DNA from: Thalassia testudinum
Taxonomy: Eukaryota > Streptophyta > Magnoliopsida > Alismatales > Hydrocharitaceae
Assembly: GCA_037157565.1 (NCBI GenBank)
Contig: JAZHRO010000002.1
Location: 75,008,001-75,072,000, forward strand
Length of the DNA: 64,000 nucleotides
Direction of reading: 5' to 3'
Part shown: positions 23,064 through 35,573 of the stretch, in pieces
Layout of the letters: every line of letters starts with the position of its first letter
Position numbering within the stretch: position 1 is the first letter of the stretch
Translations under genes and position numbers: made by a program
Notes under the pieces: model-generated
Seen by the model: the letters and a program-made list of their open reading frames with translations, nothing else
Database searches by the model: none
What the model was told of the DNA's origin: nothing

Positions 23064-25429
23064 TGTTGGGAGATCGTAGATCGCGTTTTTGATAGAAAAA
23101 AGTGTCATAGTATAGTCGCGAAGTACGATCCAACAAAGATACTATTTTACAAAAATTACGAGACTTGAGTCCCGGTCGTTCGTCTCTAGGAGGCGTTGCT
23201 TTCACTTTTAAAATCGATCTTTTTTACAACTCTAGTTCGCTTAAAGACGCATGCCGGTTTCCAATCTCTTAACTAAAACTTCACCACTTCTGTTATTAAC
23301 TCGGATCACATGCGCATGCGTCAAATAAATTACGAAAGTGAATGTGTGAGTTTCTGTGTGCACGATTCTAGTGAGGTGGCGACTAGTTATGGAGAAAGCA
23401 TCTATTGTTAGATTTTCAATATCCTCAGGAAATGACATGTTGGTGCGTAATTGATAGATAGTTAAAGAGCAGGCACTTAAATCACGTAAATACGATAATT
23501 ATTAAGCTAGTGGTGATTTCAAACACATAAAGATATATATATATATATATATATATAAATTTGTTTTCATTCATTCATTGGGGAGTTGTTGCACAAGGAA
23601 TCTTGAGGAAAGCTTATACATAAATGCTTGAAAATTAAACCTATCTACCGGAAAATGATTCCATACAAGAATCGATGGGGGGATTTCGCATGCATCATTG
23701 GGGGAGAAGTAAGACTATACTACTAAGCAGTAAATAAAACTAATAAAATTATAAAGAGCATGAATTAAATCTAAAAGAATAAAAGGGCATTCAGGGGTGG
23801 TCCTCGATGGCCTTGGAGTGGTCGGGAGAAGAATGAGGGGCGGTCAATGTAGCCTAGGCTGACCCTTGGAGAGAGGTAGGGTTGATCCAGCATCTCGGCA
23901 TGATGTCCTCCATGATGGTGGTGAGCTCGTGGAGGTGGAGTAGCTAACTAAGTGAAGGTGGGCGTGTATGGAGCTAATGAAGTGAGTGGTGCCAATGGAA
24001 GCCAAGGATGTGAATGGCTGCAAATGGCCACCCATGGGGTCTTTTTATAGACCCAATGGCTCCTCTCTAGAGAGGTGTGGAACTCTCTTGGGAGAGTCCA
24101 AGAGTGGCCGGCCACATAGGGGTGGAGGTGGTCTTTGAGATCCAAAAATTGTGGATCTCAATTTGAATGCCTCTTGGTTGCTAAATTTGGCAACCAAGAG
24201 GTGGCGCCGTCTCAAGAGATCTCTAGAGAATTCTAGAGAAGTGTGTGCATGAATGGGTGTGTGTGTGTGTGTGTGGTCGTGCTCTATATGGCTAGGTGGC
24301 TTCGGATAGGTCCTAAGGGGTTTGTGTAGGTGTAGGTCTTGATTTTAGGGTTGCAAACCCTAATTGCTAAGGTGAAAATGCAATTAAACTTAACCTAAGT
24401 TTAATTGAATGAGTGTGAACCTAATTGAAAGTGAAATAACTCAATTAGGTTAGGTTTAGGTCAATTGGACTCTCACTATGTCCAATTGAACTTGTGTGGG
24501 TTGAGATCTAAGCTCAATTGGACTCAATGAGTCCAATTGACTTAGGTGAAGGTAATTAACTTTGATCTAAGTCAATTGGGTTTGGTGAGGACTTAATAAG
24601 GTCCTTAGGTAGGTCTAGAGGTGATGTACTAGGGTTAGGACGCCTTAATTTAGGTTCCTATGGGGTTGGGATTAGGTCTAGGAAGCTAGAGATCCAAGAT
24701 CAAGACTTGAATCTCAAAACAGGGACTGGAGACCAATATCAAACGTACAATAGTAGGATCAGACGACTTATACTCAAAAATTAGAAGTCCAAACTTCAGT
24801 TTTGGACATCCAATTTGAGTTAGGGGGAAATCAAGGTTCTGTTTTGGGTACTTTACAGAAATTGGATGTCTGACAAAGTGTCTGGACGTCCAATAACACT
24901 GCAGAAGTGGGTTTGAGGTGTGCGGGAGATAGCTAAGGGTCCTGGACGTCCTATAACTTAAAAGGACGTCCAGATAAGGGTTGAAACTAGGGTTTTAAGG
25001 CTTCCTAGGGTGTTGTGACCTAATCTAAGGGTGGCTAAGGCTTGGGGAAGTCTCTAGGCTATCCTAGGGCTAGGATGGACCTATGCACTTCACATTTTAC
25101 TGCTTTATTTCTACTTAATAGAATAACAAACTTTTAACCCCCTTACATTATTGTTCCAATATCTAAACTAAGACTTCTGCTCCAACTCTGCTACAACTCC
25201 CGTTATTCCAGATCCAGCTTTAGGTCCTGCTCGATATCCAGCTCCAGATCTGCTTATTGCCTGCAATCGACAAAATGCATTTAATCAGCACATTATAACA
25301 TTATTTATGCATAGCTAAAGGAAAGCAGTAAGGATGCAAATAATGCGTATGCATGCATGAATAACCCTAACTTATGCTAAGTCCTAGCTTAATCTAGGTC
25401 AATTAAGACCTATGATTGCTGTGCAATCA
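23064..25429 (-). mobile_element. 5' LTR of C (right)
   Basis: It starts TGTTGGGAGATCG and ends GCTGTGCAATCA. It matches the left LTR with several percent divergence and small indels, including a longer (AT)n run at 23532-23557. TATAAAAA is on the minus strand at 24042-24049. The 25-bp palindrome (24515-24539) and the phased ACGTC motifs (24744-24970) are preserved. Confidence 0.93.
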
Positions 25430-25586
25430 GCTCCTTCTCGTCGTCCGACCGCCATACCTGCGGCGAATTCCTCCTCCTTGCTCTCGTCTACATCTCGTCG
25501 TACTAGCAGATGCCACCTCCTCCTTCATGCTCGCCGTTCCCACCTCACCGGAGCTACCTTCGTCTCCGGCGTTGGCCATACCAGAC
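25430..25586 (+). mobile_element. 3' LTR of A, piece 2 of 3
   Basis: A 157-bp, C-rich island (its first five bases are the duplication of C) sits between the end of C and the start of D. It is assigned to A by position: it is bounded by the duplications of C (GCTCC) and D (CAGAC at 25582-25586), and the third piece follows the D duplication. Two elements therefore inserted 152 bp apart in one LTR. Confidence 0.75.
25582..25586. other. Target duplication of element D, left copy
   Basis: CAGAC precedes the left LTR of D, and a perfect second copy lies at 49698-49702 after the right LTR. Confidence 0.9.
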
Positions 25587-27408
25587 TGTTACGACCCGGT
25601 TCCCGAATCCCTATAGGACACGAGTCTGGCCCGACTCGACTGATCCCAAGACGCAGTCGTCCAACGAGAAAGTAGCCAAAAGGCAGGAAAGTTAACCACA
25701 TTCACTATACTAAGTAACTAACAGTAAAGAAATAAAACTACTACAGTATATACCACCACAACAATATAAAGTAAACGGGTACAGGAATATAAAGTACAAA
25801 ATGTCATAGTACAGAGGGGCAAGAGCTACTCACTACAACTGAAAAAGGAGTACAACAGAAAGCTACAACTACTGGGGTCTACAGGGCCCAGCACCCTCTA
25901 CAGCCGAAGGCTCTGGCTGCTCAACACCTGGACCTAAAAAGGGGTTATGAGTACGAAACATCGGCGAAAGCTGAGTAGAGTGGCAACCAACTAACTAAAG
26001 AAGTAAAGGTGGACAGGTAGCTTTTGTTTTTCAATATCTTTCTTTCACCACTTGGTTTATTTATCAGGTCTCTTTCTTGATCTTGAATGTTCCTCGTGGG
26101 AATGATCTTGATTGCAGTCTTTTTCGAAGACCTGAAGTCGTATGTGGTGCTCTCCTGGCTGGGAGAGTCCCCCGTGGTGGTCCTACACCTAGTCAACCAC
26201 CCCAAGGTCATGGACAGATGTAACGGTGACTACGTCACGTGCGATAAATGCACGGGTAGCTACCTCGCATTGGCAGGCAGTCAGTCGTTTCCGTTAGCGG
26301 GTGAGCCCGAAGCACAGCACGGGACCAGTATGGGGCATAGCCCTCTTAGTAACAGGGGTCTAGCCCCTAAGAACCAAACAGGGGTCTCGCCCCTCCACAG
26401 TCTGTGCACCTTCGCCTGACTACCCCGGTTTACCCAATGGGCCTAACAAGTCGGTGTAGGGTGGCTAGCTGAATCCCGGGCCCTGTGGGGTGGCTAGATC
26501 TCTCCCTACACTAGTAGCACTCCCTGGTACTGTGTACGCGAGGGCCAAGAAGTTGGTACAGAGTGGCCAATCCTAACCCCGGGTCCCGACCCAAGGGCAG
26601 CTAGCTCTGCTCTACAATAAACAGGGGGGACAGTCGCTCTCCTTGGTACTTCGTACTCAAGGGCCAGCTCACATCCCCACTCACATTTCCAGTTCCATTC
26701 CATTTATTTTCAGGAGCTCTACTCCTAATTCCCCATAGGGTTCATGTTCATATTCCTCATGTCATTCCATACCAGGTTTCATCATTTCTATTCCCATTCT
26801 CAGGTTATACACATGCAATTTGTAATTCTATCATTCACATTTCCATATTCAGTTTATTTACAGATAGCTCGTGTTTCCAACATTCACCTTTCCATTTTCA
26901 AATTATATACATGCAGCTCATATTATGTGTGCGACAGGAAAATTACATTCAACAATTAACTAGCACAAGTACTACATATTTCGCAGGCAACTGTTATTCA
27001 TTTACAGGCATTTGTTAGCATTCTATCTACTAATTCAAGACTGCAATCCATTCATTCAATACAGACATTCCAGTATTTCTAGTCCTAGGATTCATGCCAC
27101 ATCCTAGGTTCTAATCATTCATTCCACACATGCATTTAGGTTTTAATTAAATTAAGAGGAAGCCACTCCACCAGTAAACCTAGGAGTAATGGGGGCTTGA
27201 ACGGCAGGCTCACATGTCTCAGCAAGTCCCGAACCCGCAACGGAAACCAGTCCTATCACAAGGATCAATCACAAGAGAATACTCAGAATAGTATAAAAAG
27301 TCTTCTAGCAAATAGAGGAATTCATACGAGAAACATCGGTATCTTAATTGCGGAAATCGAACCTCAAACGGACCCTAAACGGGTCAAAACAGTGTTTCTG
27401 ACTCAAAT

Positions 27409-27590
27409 CAGATGTCTGGAACAACTTTCAGACATCTTAAAAGTGCCCAGTGCCATACCTCAAGTCTTGTGCTACTCCTTAGATGTCCAGGAACTCCGCA
27501 GGACCGTCTGGACCCAGTTCCAAACGTTCGACCACCTCTCTGGATGTCTGGAAATGCTTCCCGTCCTCTGGTGCCTCGCCCAGTCGTTTG
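27409..27590. repeat. 20-bp-phased GACGTC-type array, left LTR of D
   Basis: The motif core starts at 27413 and 27433, then 27484, 27505, 27525, 27545, 27565 and 27585. The layout equals that of G and of the right LTR (48768, 48788, 48839, 48860, 48880, 48900, 48920, 48940). Here many copies have decayed to GATGTC, AACGTT or GACATC, but the register is intact. Confidence 0.8.
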
Positions 27591-28132
27591 AAGTGAGTGG
27601 GAGGGCGGTCCCGTGCCTTCCCAAAGCAACTCCTGCGCGAATCAACCAAATCTCCTAAAAAAGGCATGCAATTGTGCCTCGGCGGAGCAGCCTGCATGGC
27701 TGTATCCTCAAAGAAGACATACCTTTGCGAAGTCTACTCCTCAATCGTCTGGAACCTCCTCCAAATGTCCACTACGTCATCTGGACGTCGCTCCAGACGT
27801 CTGATTCTGGGAAGAACCCAGAACCAGAACCTGTTCCGCCCTCTCGAGCCGCGCGTGGCCGTGCCGCGCCCTCTCGCCTGTTGCTCCGGTTGCAGCAGTG
27901 TCAGGGAGGACCTCCCCGACGCACTCCTCCGCCTTGCACATGTGCCGCTCCGGCCGTGAGCTCACCAGCAAGCTCCCACGCGAGCTCACAAGCTTGCTCT
28001 CCTCTCCTTCTCACGCTATTCCTCCTCTCCTCTCATGCCACTCCTCTCCTCCATTCTCGCTCTGCTGCTCTCACTGGAGGAAGGAGGAAAGTGGCTGGCA
28101 AGTGGGGGTGGAATGAGGGAGAGGAGGGGGCC

Positions 28133-28140
28133 TTATATAA
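28133..28140 (-). promoter_or_regulatory. TATA box of D, left LTR
   Basis: CCTTATATAAGG is self-complementary and is conserved in the right LTR at 49473-49484. Sense position is about 210 bp into the LTR. ACGTC motifs lie both upstream (28259-28285) and downstream of it. Confidence 0.6.
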
Positions 28141-28431
28141 GGGTGTGGGTTTAAGGTTTCGTCGGGGGCGGAAGGATAGAGAAAAAGAAGAAAAACGAGG
28201 GGAGAGTACTGTCTGCGTGCAGCACGCACGCAGACGCGAGCTCGTGCTCAAAATTTCCAGACGTCTAGGAAGATGTCCAGATGCCTGAAAATAAGTCTGA
28301 CCCACATTCTAGATGTGTTAAAAGGCTCAAATAACACAGTTCTTAACATCATAACAAACTCAAAGGAAGTTTTGTTCCCGAAACTTGAGCTAGCTAGGGT
28401 GCGGAAAAGGAACAACATACGCATAAGAAAC

Positions 28432-31400
28432 TCAAAGAGGACCAAGGTCGGTCCAAAAAGACGTACCCTCAAAAAGCTCCGGGTACCGCTCTCGCATCGC
28501 CGCCTCAAGCTCCCAGGTAACCTCCTCGTACCTCTGGCTCCTCCATAAGACCTTCACCAGGGGTACCTGCTTCCATCTCAAACTCCGAACGGCTCTGTCT
28601 AGTATCTGCACTGGTCGCTCGGGGTAGGTCAGGTCGTCACCCACCTCGACACTCTCGTGGCTCAGAACGTGACTGGGATCAGCGACGTACTTCTTGAGGT
28701 TGGACATGTGGAACACGTCGTGCACACTAGAAAGCTGGGGAGGAAGGGCAATCCTGTAAGCAACGGGTCCTACCCGCTCCAGGACCTTAAGAGGCCCCAC
28801 AAACCTTAACGCGAGCTTCCCTTTCACCCCAAAATGCTGCAAGCCCTTCATGGGCGAAATGCGAAGGAAGACGTGATCCCCAACCTCGAACAGCACCTCT
28901 CTGCGCTTTCAATCAGCATAACTCTTCTGTCTGCTCTTGACAATGCAAAGTCATCTGTGAATCTACTTAACCACCTTCTGACTTTGCCGGATCAGCCAGG
29001 GGCCAACCTCTCACTTGGTCCCCACCTCAACCCAACTCAAGGGTGCAGTACACCTCCGTCTGTACAAAGCCTCATCTAGTGCCATGCCGATACTCGAGTG
29101 ATAGCTGTTATTATATGCAAACTCTGCCAGGGGTAAGTGCTCCTCCCAAGAACCCCTCCAGTCCAGTACACAGGTGCGCAAAAGGTCCTCAAGTGTCTGT
29201 ATCTTGCGCTCTGACTATCTGTCCATCTGGGGGTGGTACGCCGTATTGAACCACAACCGTGTCCCCAAAGCCTGCTGAAACTCATCCCAAAACGGGGGCG
29301 TAAAGCGGGTATCCCAGTTGGATGCAATCTCACGCGGAACTCCGTGCAGACGTATCACATCGTGAATATACCTCTCTGCCAACTGTGCTTGTCCCAAGGT
29401 GACTCGGATCGGCAAGAAACATTCCATCTTTGTCAATCTGTCTACAATCAGCCAGACTGCGTCGTGTCCTCGCTGGGTAACGGGCAAGCCCACCACCAAG
29501 TCCATGGTGATGCTCTCCCACTTCTACTTTGGCACTGGAAGTGGCTGCAACGGCCCTACAGGCCTTTGATGCTTGGCCTTCACCTGCTGGCACACCAAAC
29601 ACTGCTGCACGAACTCACCTACATCCCACTTCATTCCCCTCCACCAAAAGTTGCGTCTCAGATCATGATACATCTTTGTGTTCCTGGGATGTATGGTGAA
29701 CCTGAAACCATGTGCCTCAGTTAGGAGCTCTCTCAACAGCTCCTCATCCCTGGGAACGCACAAATGTCCCCTCATGCGTAGCACCTCGTCAGTAAAGAAA
29801 AAGTCTCCAGGGTCCCCTGATAATACTCTGTCACGCAACGACTGCAAGTACGGGTCTGCCATCTATCCTGTGATGATGCGGTCTATCAGCTCTGGCCTTA
29901 TCTGTCGTGTCACAGTCATTACCCCACAGTGCCCCAGTAACTCTAGGGGTCACCAACTGCCCATCTCCTCCATGTGTCTCCAACTCTGTGCCTGTAAAAT
30001 GGCCAAGTGGGTGGGCGCCTTCCGGCTCAAGGCATCAGCCACCACATTGGCCTTCCTCGGATGGTACGAAATGCTGCAGTCATAGTCCTTCAGGAGCTTT
30101 AACCAATGTCTCTGTCTCATGTTGAACTCCTTCTGATCAAACAAGTACCTGAGGCTCTTATGATCAGTGAATATCTCAAAGGTCTCACCGTACAGGTAGT
30201 GTCTCCAAGTCTTCAGCGCGAAGACGACAGCTGCCAGCTTTAGGTCGTGGGTAGGGTAGCTATGCTTATGGGGCTTCAGTTGTCGCGAAGCGTAAGCGAC
30301 AACGTGACCCCGCTACATGAGCACACCCCCTAACCCCTGCAAAGGGGCGTCCGTGTACACAATGAACCCGCCACTGCTATCCGGAATGGTAAGCACAAGA
30401 GCTGAAGTTAGCCTCTCCTTCAACTCCTGAAAGCACGCCTCACAAGCGTCTATCCAAGAAAAGGGCACGTCCTTCCGGGTCAACTGTGTCATAGGATGTG
30501 CAATTTGCGAGAAACCCCTGATAAACCACCGGTAGTAGCCTACCAGTCCTAAGAAATTGCGGATCTCTGTCACTGTACGTGGTCTCTCCCACCTGAGCAC
30601 TACCTCAACCTTGGCTGGATCCACAGCCAAGCCATCCCCTGATATCACATGACCTAGAAAGGACACCTCCCTCAACCAGAACTCTCACTTGCTGTATTTG
30701 GCATATAGCCTACGTCGTCTCAATGTGTCCAAAATCATCCGCAAGTGCTGTCTGTGCTGCGCCTAGTCCCGAGAGTAGATGAGCACATCATCGATAAATA
30801 CCACCACGAACTGATCCAGATATGGTCTGAACACCAGGTTCATCAAATCCATAAAAGCAGCAGGGGCGTTGGTCAGCGCAAACGGCAAGACCAAAGACTC
30901 GTAGTGTCCGTACTGGGTGCGGAAAGCTGTCTTGGAGACGTCGGTCTCCTTGATCCTCAACTGGTGGTTGCCAGACCTCAAGTCTATCTTGGAGAAAACT
31001 GTGGCACCTCACAACTAGTCAAACAGATTATCAATCCTCGGCAACGGATACCTGTTCTTGATGGCGACCCTATTCAGCTGTCTGTAGTCCACACAGAGGC
31101 GTAGGGTACCATCCTTCTTCTTCACAAATAATACCGGGGCTCCCCACGGAGACGCACTGGGACTCACAAAGCCCTTCTCCAGAAGGTCTTGCAACTGGGA
31201 CTTGAGCTCTCGCAGCTCAAGTGGTGCCATCCTGTAAGGTGCCGTAGAAATGGGGCTGGTCCTCGGTACCAGTGAAATCTCGAACTCGATCTCACGCTCA
31301 GGCGGTAGTCCTAGCAGCTCCTCCAGAAACACATCGGGGTACTCTCTGATCACCGGGATACTCTGAAAGTCTGCCACAGGACTGCGCTCTGCCACTACAC

Positions 31401-32914
31401 AAGCCAGAAAGCCCTCACACCCCTGGCCCAAAAGTCTCGCCGTCCAAAGTGCAGAAATGCACTTGAAGCCTCTGTCCACCGGCTGTCCGTGAAACTCAAA
31501 AGAAGGCATCTCCGGTATGGAGAAGACGATCTTCCTCTCAAAATAGTCCACCAAAGCATGGTAAGAGAACAACCAGTCCATCCCCAGAATCAGGCCAAAG
31601 TCCTCCATCGGTATCACAATCAGGTCAGCGGGGAGGCTGTGTCCCTCAACACTGACCTCATAGCCTGTGAAAACTTCCTCAGCTACAAACAGCTGACCAC
31701 CCGGACCTCTGATCACAAAAGGATCCTCTAACAACACAGTCCTATCCCAAACTGATCGCAAAACTAGCAGCAACAAACGAGTGCGTGGCGCCGGAATCAA
31801 AAAGTGTGTAAACTAGTCTGCCGGAAATTGTAACCATACCTGCCACTACTGAACCTGAAGCTCTAGCATCTCTGTGTGTCAGGGCGTTAATACGCCCCTC
31901 AGCTCTGGGTGCGGAAGAAGCAGCCACACTCTGCGTTGGACGGGTAACCGCTGGCTGGTACCCTCCCCTTGACTGTTGTCCTCTCCCATGTGCCTGGGAA
32001 CCACGGCCTCCTGCTCGTCCTTCAGCTCTCGGTGCGGGGAGCATCTGCTAACCTCCAGCCCTAGATGGGCAGTCCCTCCTGATGTGGCCCGGCTGGCCAC
32101 ACTAGTAGCAAAGGGGAACTCGACTCCCGCCCTCGGTAGGTCCCTGCTGAAGGCTTGGCAGGGGTTCAATGCTAGCAGTTGGCCCATGTCGGGGGCCCCA
32201 AAAGGCCACTGATGGCCCTACAAAGCGTGACGGCTCTCTTGCGGGCGCCACGTACCTCCTCTCTCGTCGGCCCTGTGAGTAGTCTGGCTGGTAGGGCCTC
32301 TTTCGTTCGCTGTCAGTGTCACGCGCAGTCGGGTTGGTCTCCTCATATGTCATAGCTTCCTCCACCACCCTCGAGAACGTAGGCAACTTCAGGGGTTTGA
32401 CATACCCCTGAATAGTAGGCCAGAGCCCCTCGGTGAACCTCCACAGGCGCTCCTCCTCAGTAGCTACAGCTGTCGCGGTGGATCGAGACAGCTCTAGAAA
32501 ACGCGTGCGATACGCACTCACGGTCATCGTCCCCTGGCGGAGAGTGTGGAACTCCCGCCTCCTCTGATCCTGCCACGTCTAGGGAAAGTACTGCTCGTAG
32601 AAGAGGGTGATAAACTGGTCCCAAGTCAGCTTGGCCCTCTCCTGACCCCTGACCGCCTTCCACCACCTGTGAGCCGCGCTCTCCAACTGGTATGTGGCAA
32701 AGGCCACGCGGCACTCCGCAGGGGGGTGAAGGGTGTCAAACACCTTCTCGATCTGCTCGAGCCAGTCCTCCACCTCGATCGGGTCCTCATCCCCCTTGAA
32801 GGAGGGGGGCTTCAGCTTCCGGATTTGTCCGAAAATCTCGTAATGGTGCTGAAGTGGGGAAACTGGTACGCCTCCAGGCAAGGAGGGCTCGTGCTCGAAA
32901 GTGTTAGAGGACGG
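28432..32914 (-). pseudogene. pol: Gag-pol of D with chromodomain (broken; gag 5' end is beyond B)
   Basis: Reading leftward: capsid-like gag (32579-32881, FKGDEDPIEVEDWLEQIEKV; 32102-32527); a CCHC zinc knuckle with CGQPGHIRRDC near 32070; protease with DSGATHSF, its Asp codon at 31796-31798; RT with [13 protein letters not shown] near 30790; RNase H near 30300-30000; integrase HHCC near 29640 and core 29520-29230; and a chromodomain (28432-28620, with ILDRAVRSLRWKQVPLVKVLW). Many in-frame stops exist. One TAG sits inside the zinc knuckle (32102-32104). The integrase motif that normally contains the second catalytic Asp reads SNWDTRFT. Chromodomains of this group bind modified histones and can steer integration into heterochromatin, in keeping with D sitting inside another element. 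The 83 bases between 28349 and 28431 show nothing recognisable. Confidence 0.93.
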
Positions 32915-32919
32915 TGGGT
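32915..32919. other. Target duplication of element B, left copy
   Basis: GTGGG precedes the LTR and a perfect second copy lies at 46436-46440. The gag sequence of D continues across the two. Confidence 0.95.
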
Positions 32920-33138
32920 GTTGTCAACGTTTCTGTGCGGATTTAAAGGCGTATTACGTTGCAGTAGAACCGACAAAACGTTTAAACAAATAATTTTATT
33001 ACTCGAACAACTAGAGTATCCGAGGTCGAACACAGGGAGCAAACTCAGTACTTTGTAAAACCCAAGAATACAACTGTTAAATGCAAATATAATTGATTCA
33101 AAGAGTTTTTAAGAAAGATGTAAAAAAAAATAGAATTA

Positions 33139-33166
33139 GACGTCTGATTTATGTGTCAGACGTCTT
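33139..33166. repeat. Pair of AGACGTCT palindromes 20 bp apart, left LTR of B
   Basis: AGACGTCTGATTT and CAGACGTCTTAAA have CGTC at 33141 and 33161. The right LTR keeps them at 44032 and 44052. LTR A has a decayed reverse-complement pair at about 50934-50966, also with a 20-bp step. Confidence 0.8.
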
Positions 33167-34610
33167 AAATGTGATCTTTCTTTCTCTTTTTCTTCTTCTG
33201 CTTTGCCTTTCGGATCTCTTTGCAATCTTCCCTTGTCCTTCTTCTTCTTCTCCTGCGAAGACTTCTAACCTTTCTGCTTTCCTTCTTCTCCTGCGAAGAC
33301 TTCTTTCTTTCTTCTTCTTCTGTCTTGCTTCTCCTTTCTTCGTTGCCTTCTTCTTCTTCTTTGTCTTGCTTCTCCTTCTTCTGCAATCAGCCTGCCTGCA
33401 CAGGGAACAAAACCTAACCCTTCTCCCTCTACCCGCGCGTGTCTCTCTCTCAAGCAATTCACTCTAACTGCTCTACCAGAGCCAGTCTCAATCGGGTCGG
33501 ATCGTACCCGGGACCAGGCGCACCTGCAGGTGTGTGATGCGCGAGGAGTGCGTAGGTCTAGGTCGGGTCGGATCCGCCAGGTCCGCGTGGTCAGGCCGCG
33601 GACGAGGCGGGTGGGGTCAGTGAGGGACCTCACCCCTGTGCTTACTGAGGCGATAAGAATAAAACGTAAAAACAACTTATACGGTACCTGCCGGTTGCAA
33701 TCCCACGATGTGGGACTATCTGGTCTCGCCTTCACGCGCGCCTGCAGAAACCTCGTCGTGCGATTGCCCCGCAGCTGCTGGCTCTGCTAGCGCTCCTCGG
33801 CTGGATTCGTTCACCTCGCGACACTTGCGTTAGTATGCAGCACCTGTAGTCTGGAAGACCGGGTGCCTGGAGCTTCGCGGGAGCTTCATCAGAGGTCGTC
33901 CATGGCGGCAGCAGCTCGAATCCTGTCGTACACAAAACGCGCCTCTCGGCCAAATCAGAATAGATAGAGACCTTCGCCGTGGCACGGCGAAGGCGGTGGG
34001 CAGTGCAGCAGGCCGCAGGTCGGCCTAGGCGGGCGTGCCTAGGTCAACCTGTGGCCGGAGATGGTGGGTTGGTCGGGGGGTGGTTGTGGAGGGCTGGAGT
34101 GGCAGTGGGAGGGTGGAGTGTGTTCCTGGAGGTGAGGCGGAGCTTCCGAGGTGGTTGGCGAGCCGTGTGGAGGGCTGGAGTGGTGTGGGCGGCTCGGCGG
34201 AGTGCGGTCGGAGGCGAAGACGATGGAGGTGGTTAGCGTCTGTCGAGGGTCGATCAAGGGAGATAACAGGGGGAAAAGAGAGAGGAGAGGATGGAGAACG
34301 TATCTGGGGTTGTCTGGAGTGAAGGGAGGCAGTGGAGAGGACGGCTCGTGACTGCCGTCGTCGGGGAAGAAAGACCCTGGGGGAGGAAGCGGCGACGAAG
34401 ATGAGGTCAGGAGCTTGCGCGCAGGGTACAGCGCGCCGCGGGAGGAAGAGGCGGAGAGGACTCTGCTGCTGGTATGGCAGCAGAGTGACGAGAAGGAGGG
34501 AAAGCGGTCGCCGGAGCTTGTGGGTCGTTTGGCCGGAGATGGGAGAGAAGAAATTTGGAGGGGATCTCCGTCAAAATCAAGCTTAAGATGAGTGGCCGGG
34601 TCCGAGGGGT

Positions 34611-34618
34611 GTTTTATA
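34611..34618 (-). promoter_or_regulatory. TATA box of B, left LTR
   Basis: The minus strand reads TATAAAAC; an identical site lies at 45502-45509 in the 5' LTR, where it would drive full-length transcript synthesis leftward. Confidence 0.65.
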
Positions 34619-35544
34619 GGTGCTGGCCGCTCCTATCAGAGCGTGAAAGATGCGCAATTAGGTCAGCCGGTTCGCCGGAGTTGGAAGGAAGAAAGATACC
34701 CACATCTCTCGTGCGTTCGCAAGAGAGATTGGGTTCACACTAGCGAATTTGATTGGCTTTATAAGGAAGGGAATTCCTCAGAGAATCTCCCTTCCATTTC
34801 TGGGAGAGAATCTCTGAGGAATTAGAGAGCCATCTCTCTCGAAACTTCGTCGGAGCTCGGTTCTGCCCTAGCAATGGCGGCAGGACCGGTTTGCAAAGAA
34901 GGCGAGGAACCTAGGGGGCTCTCTGCAAGGATATTCAAAAGATAGGGACCTCTTTGTGATTTGGGTGTACTAACTTGCAAAGTAGGTCAAGATGACCTCC
35001 CCTTAGGTCCAAATTTTGGTACAAACCTAATTTGGCCCTAAAGAATCCAATGGTGAAGTTGGATTTTAGGTTTGACCTCTTTTGACTGGACATTTTGCGT
35101 AAAAACCCAAATTAGGTTAATTGAAGAGCTAAGACCCTAATCTAGGTCAAACTAGGTTCCAAAGGCCAAATTAAGTGTTCTAAACCCCAGAGGATGTTTT
35201 TCTATGATTTTTAGAGGGTTTGCTTGATTTTTATTCTAACTGGAACCTTGTTAATTTAAGCGGGTCTGTTTTAGGGTTACCAAGTGTCATTTAATTCTTA
35301 GATTGCACATAAACCCATTTCTGATTAATTCAACCCACTTTGGACTATTTGACCTATGTTTTGCTTCTGAGAAATCCCGTTTATGTACTGCAATGGTAAA
35401 ATTGCAGTTTTAACCTTTATTTCATGTTTTCTTCTCAGAGCACTTGTTCCTTTAGTTAAGCCTTCTTCTAGGTTATGTAGGAGCTTTTGTCTTCTTTATT
35501 AGGTCAAAATGAGCTAGTTATGGCTCATGATGAGGCTCTCATCA

Positions 35545-35573
35545 TACCCCCATGCCTAGCTTTTGCTAGTCCC
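35545..35573 (-). promoter_or_regulatory. Polypurine tract of B next to its 3' LTR
   Basis: The sense strand reads GGGACTAGCAAAAGC, then TAGGCATGGGGGTA, directly before TGATGAGAG at the LTR start. Confidence 0.9.

Larger units (their letters stand above)
8283..25429 (-). mobile_element. Element C: complete but degenerate Athila retrotransposon (minus)
   Basis: C has two LTRs of 2368 and 2366 bp (8283-10650, 23064-25429), a tRNA-Asp-type primer site next to the right LTR, a polypurine tract next to the left LTR, and minus-strand gag, protease, RT, RNase H and integrase. LTR comparison by eye shows several percent divergence. Solo Tekay LTR G interrupts gag. Without G the element is about 14.4 kb. 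It sits in the 3' LTR of A. Confidence 0.93.
25587..28348 (-). mobile_element. 3' LTR of D (left)
   Basis: It starts TGTTACGACCCGG and ends CAGTTCTTAACA. It matches the right LTR and solo LTR G. Near 26352-26397 it holds two copies of a GGGGTCTNGCCCC hairpin. It contains the phased ACGTC arrays listed below. No coding sequence. Confidence 0.93.
32920..35544 (-). mobile_element. 3' LTR of B (left)
   Basis: It starts TGTTGTCAACGTTTC and ends GAGGCTCTCATCA. It contains a CT-rich tract (33176-33400), a TATA box, and paired AGACGTCT motifs. Frames within it (for example 33093-33467, 34035-34322) recur in the right LTR and carry no domain I recognise. Confidence 0.97.

Noticed and set aside
28349..28431. 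Polypurine tract of D
   Set aside because: No purine-rich run lies next to the left LTR; the sense sequence there ends TTGAGTTTGTTATGA.
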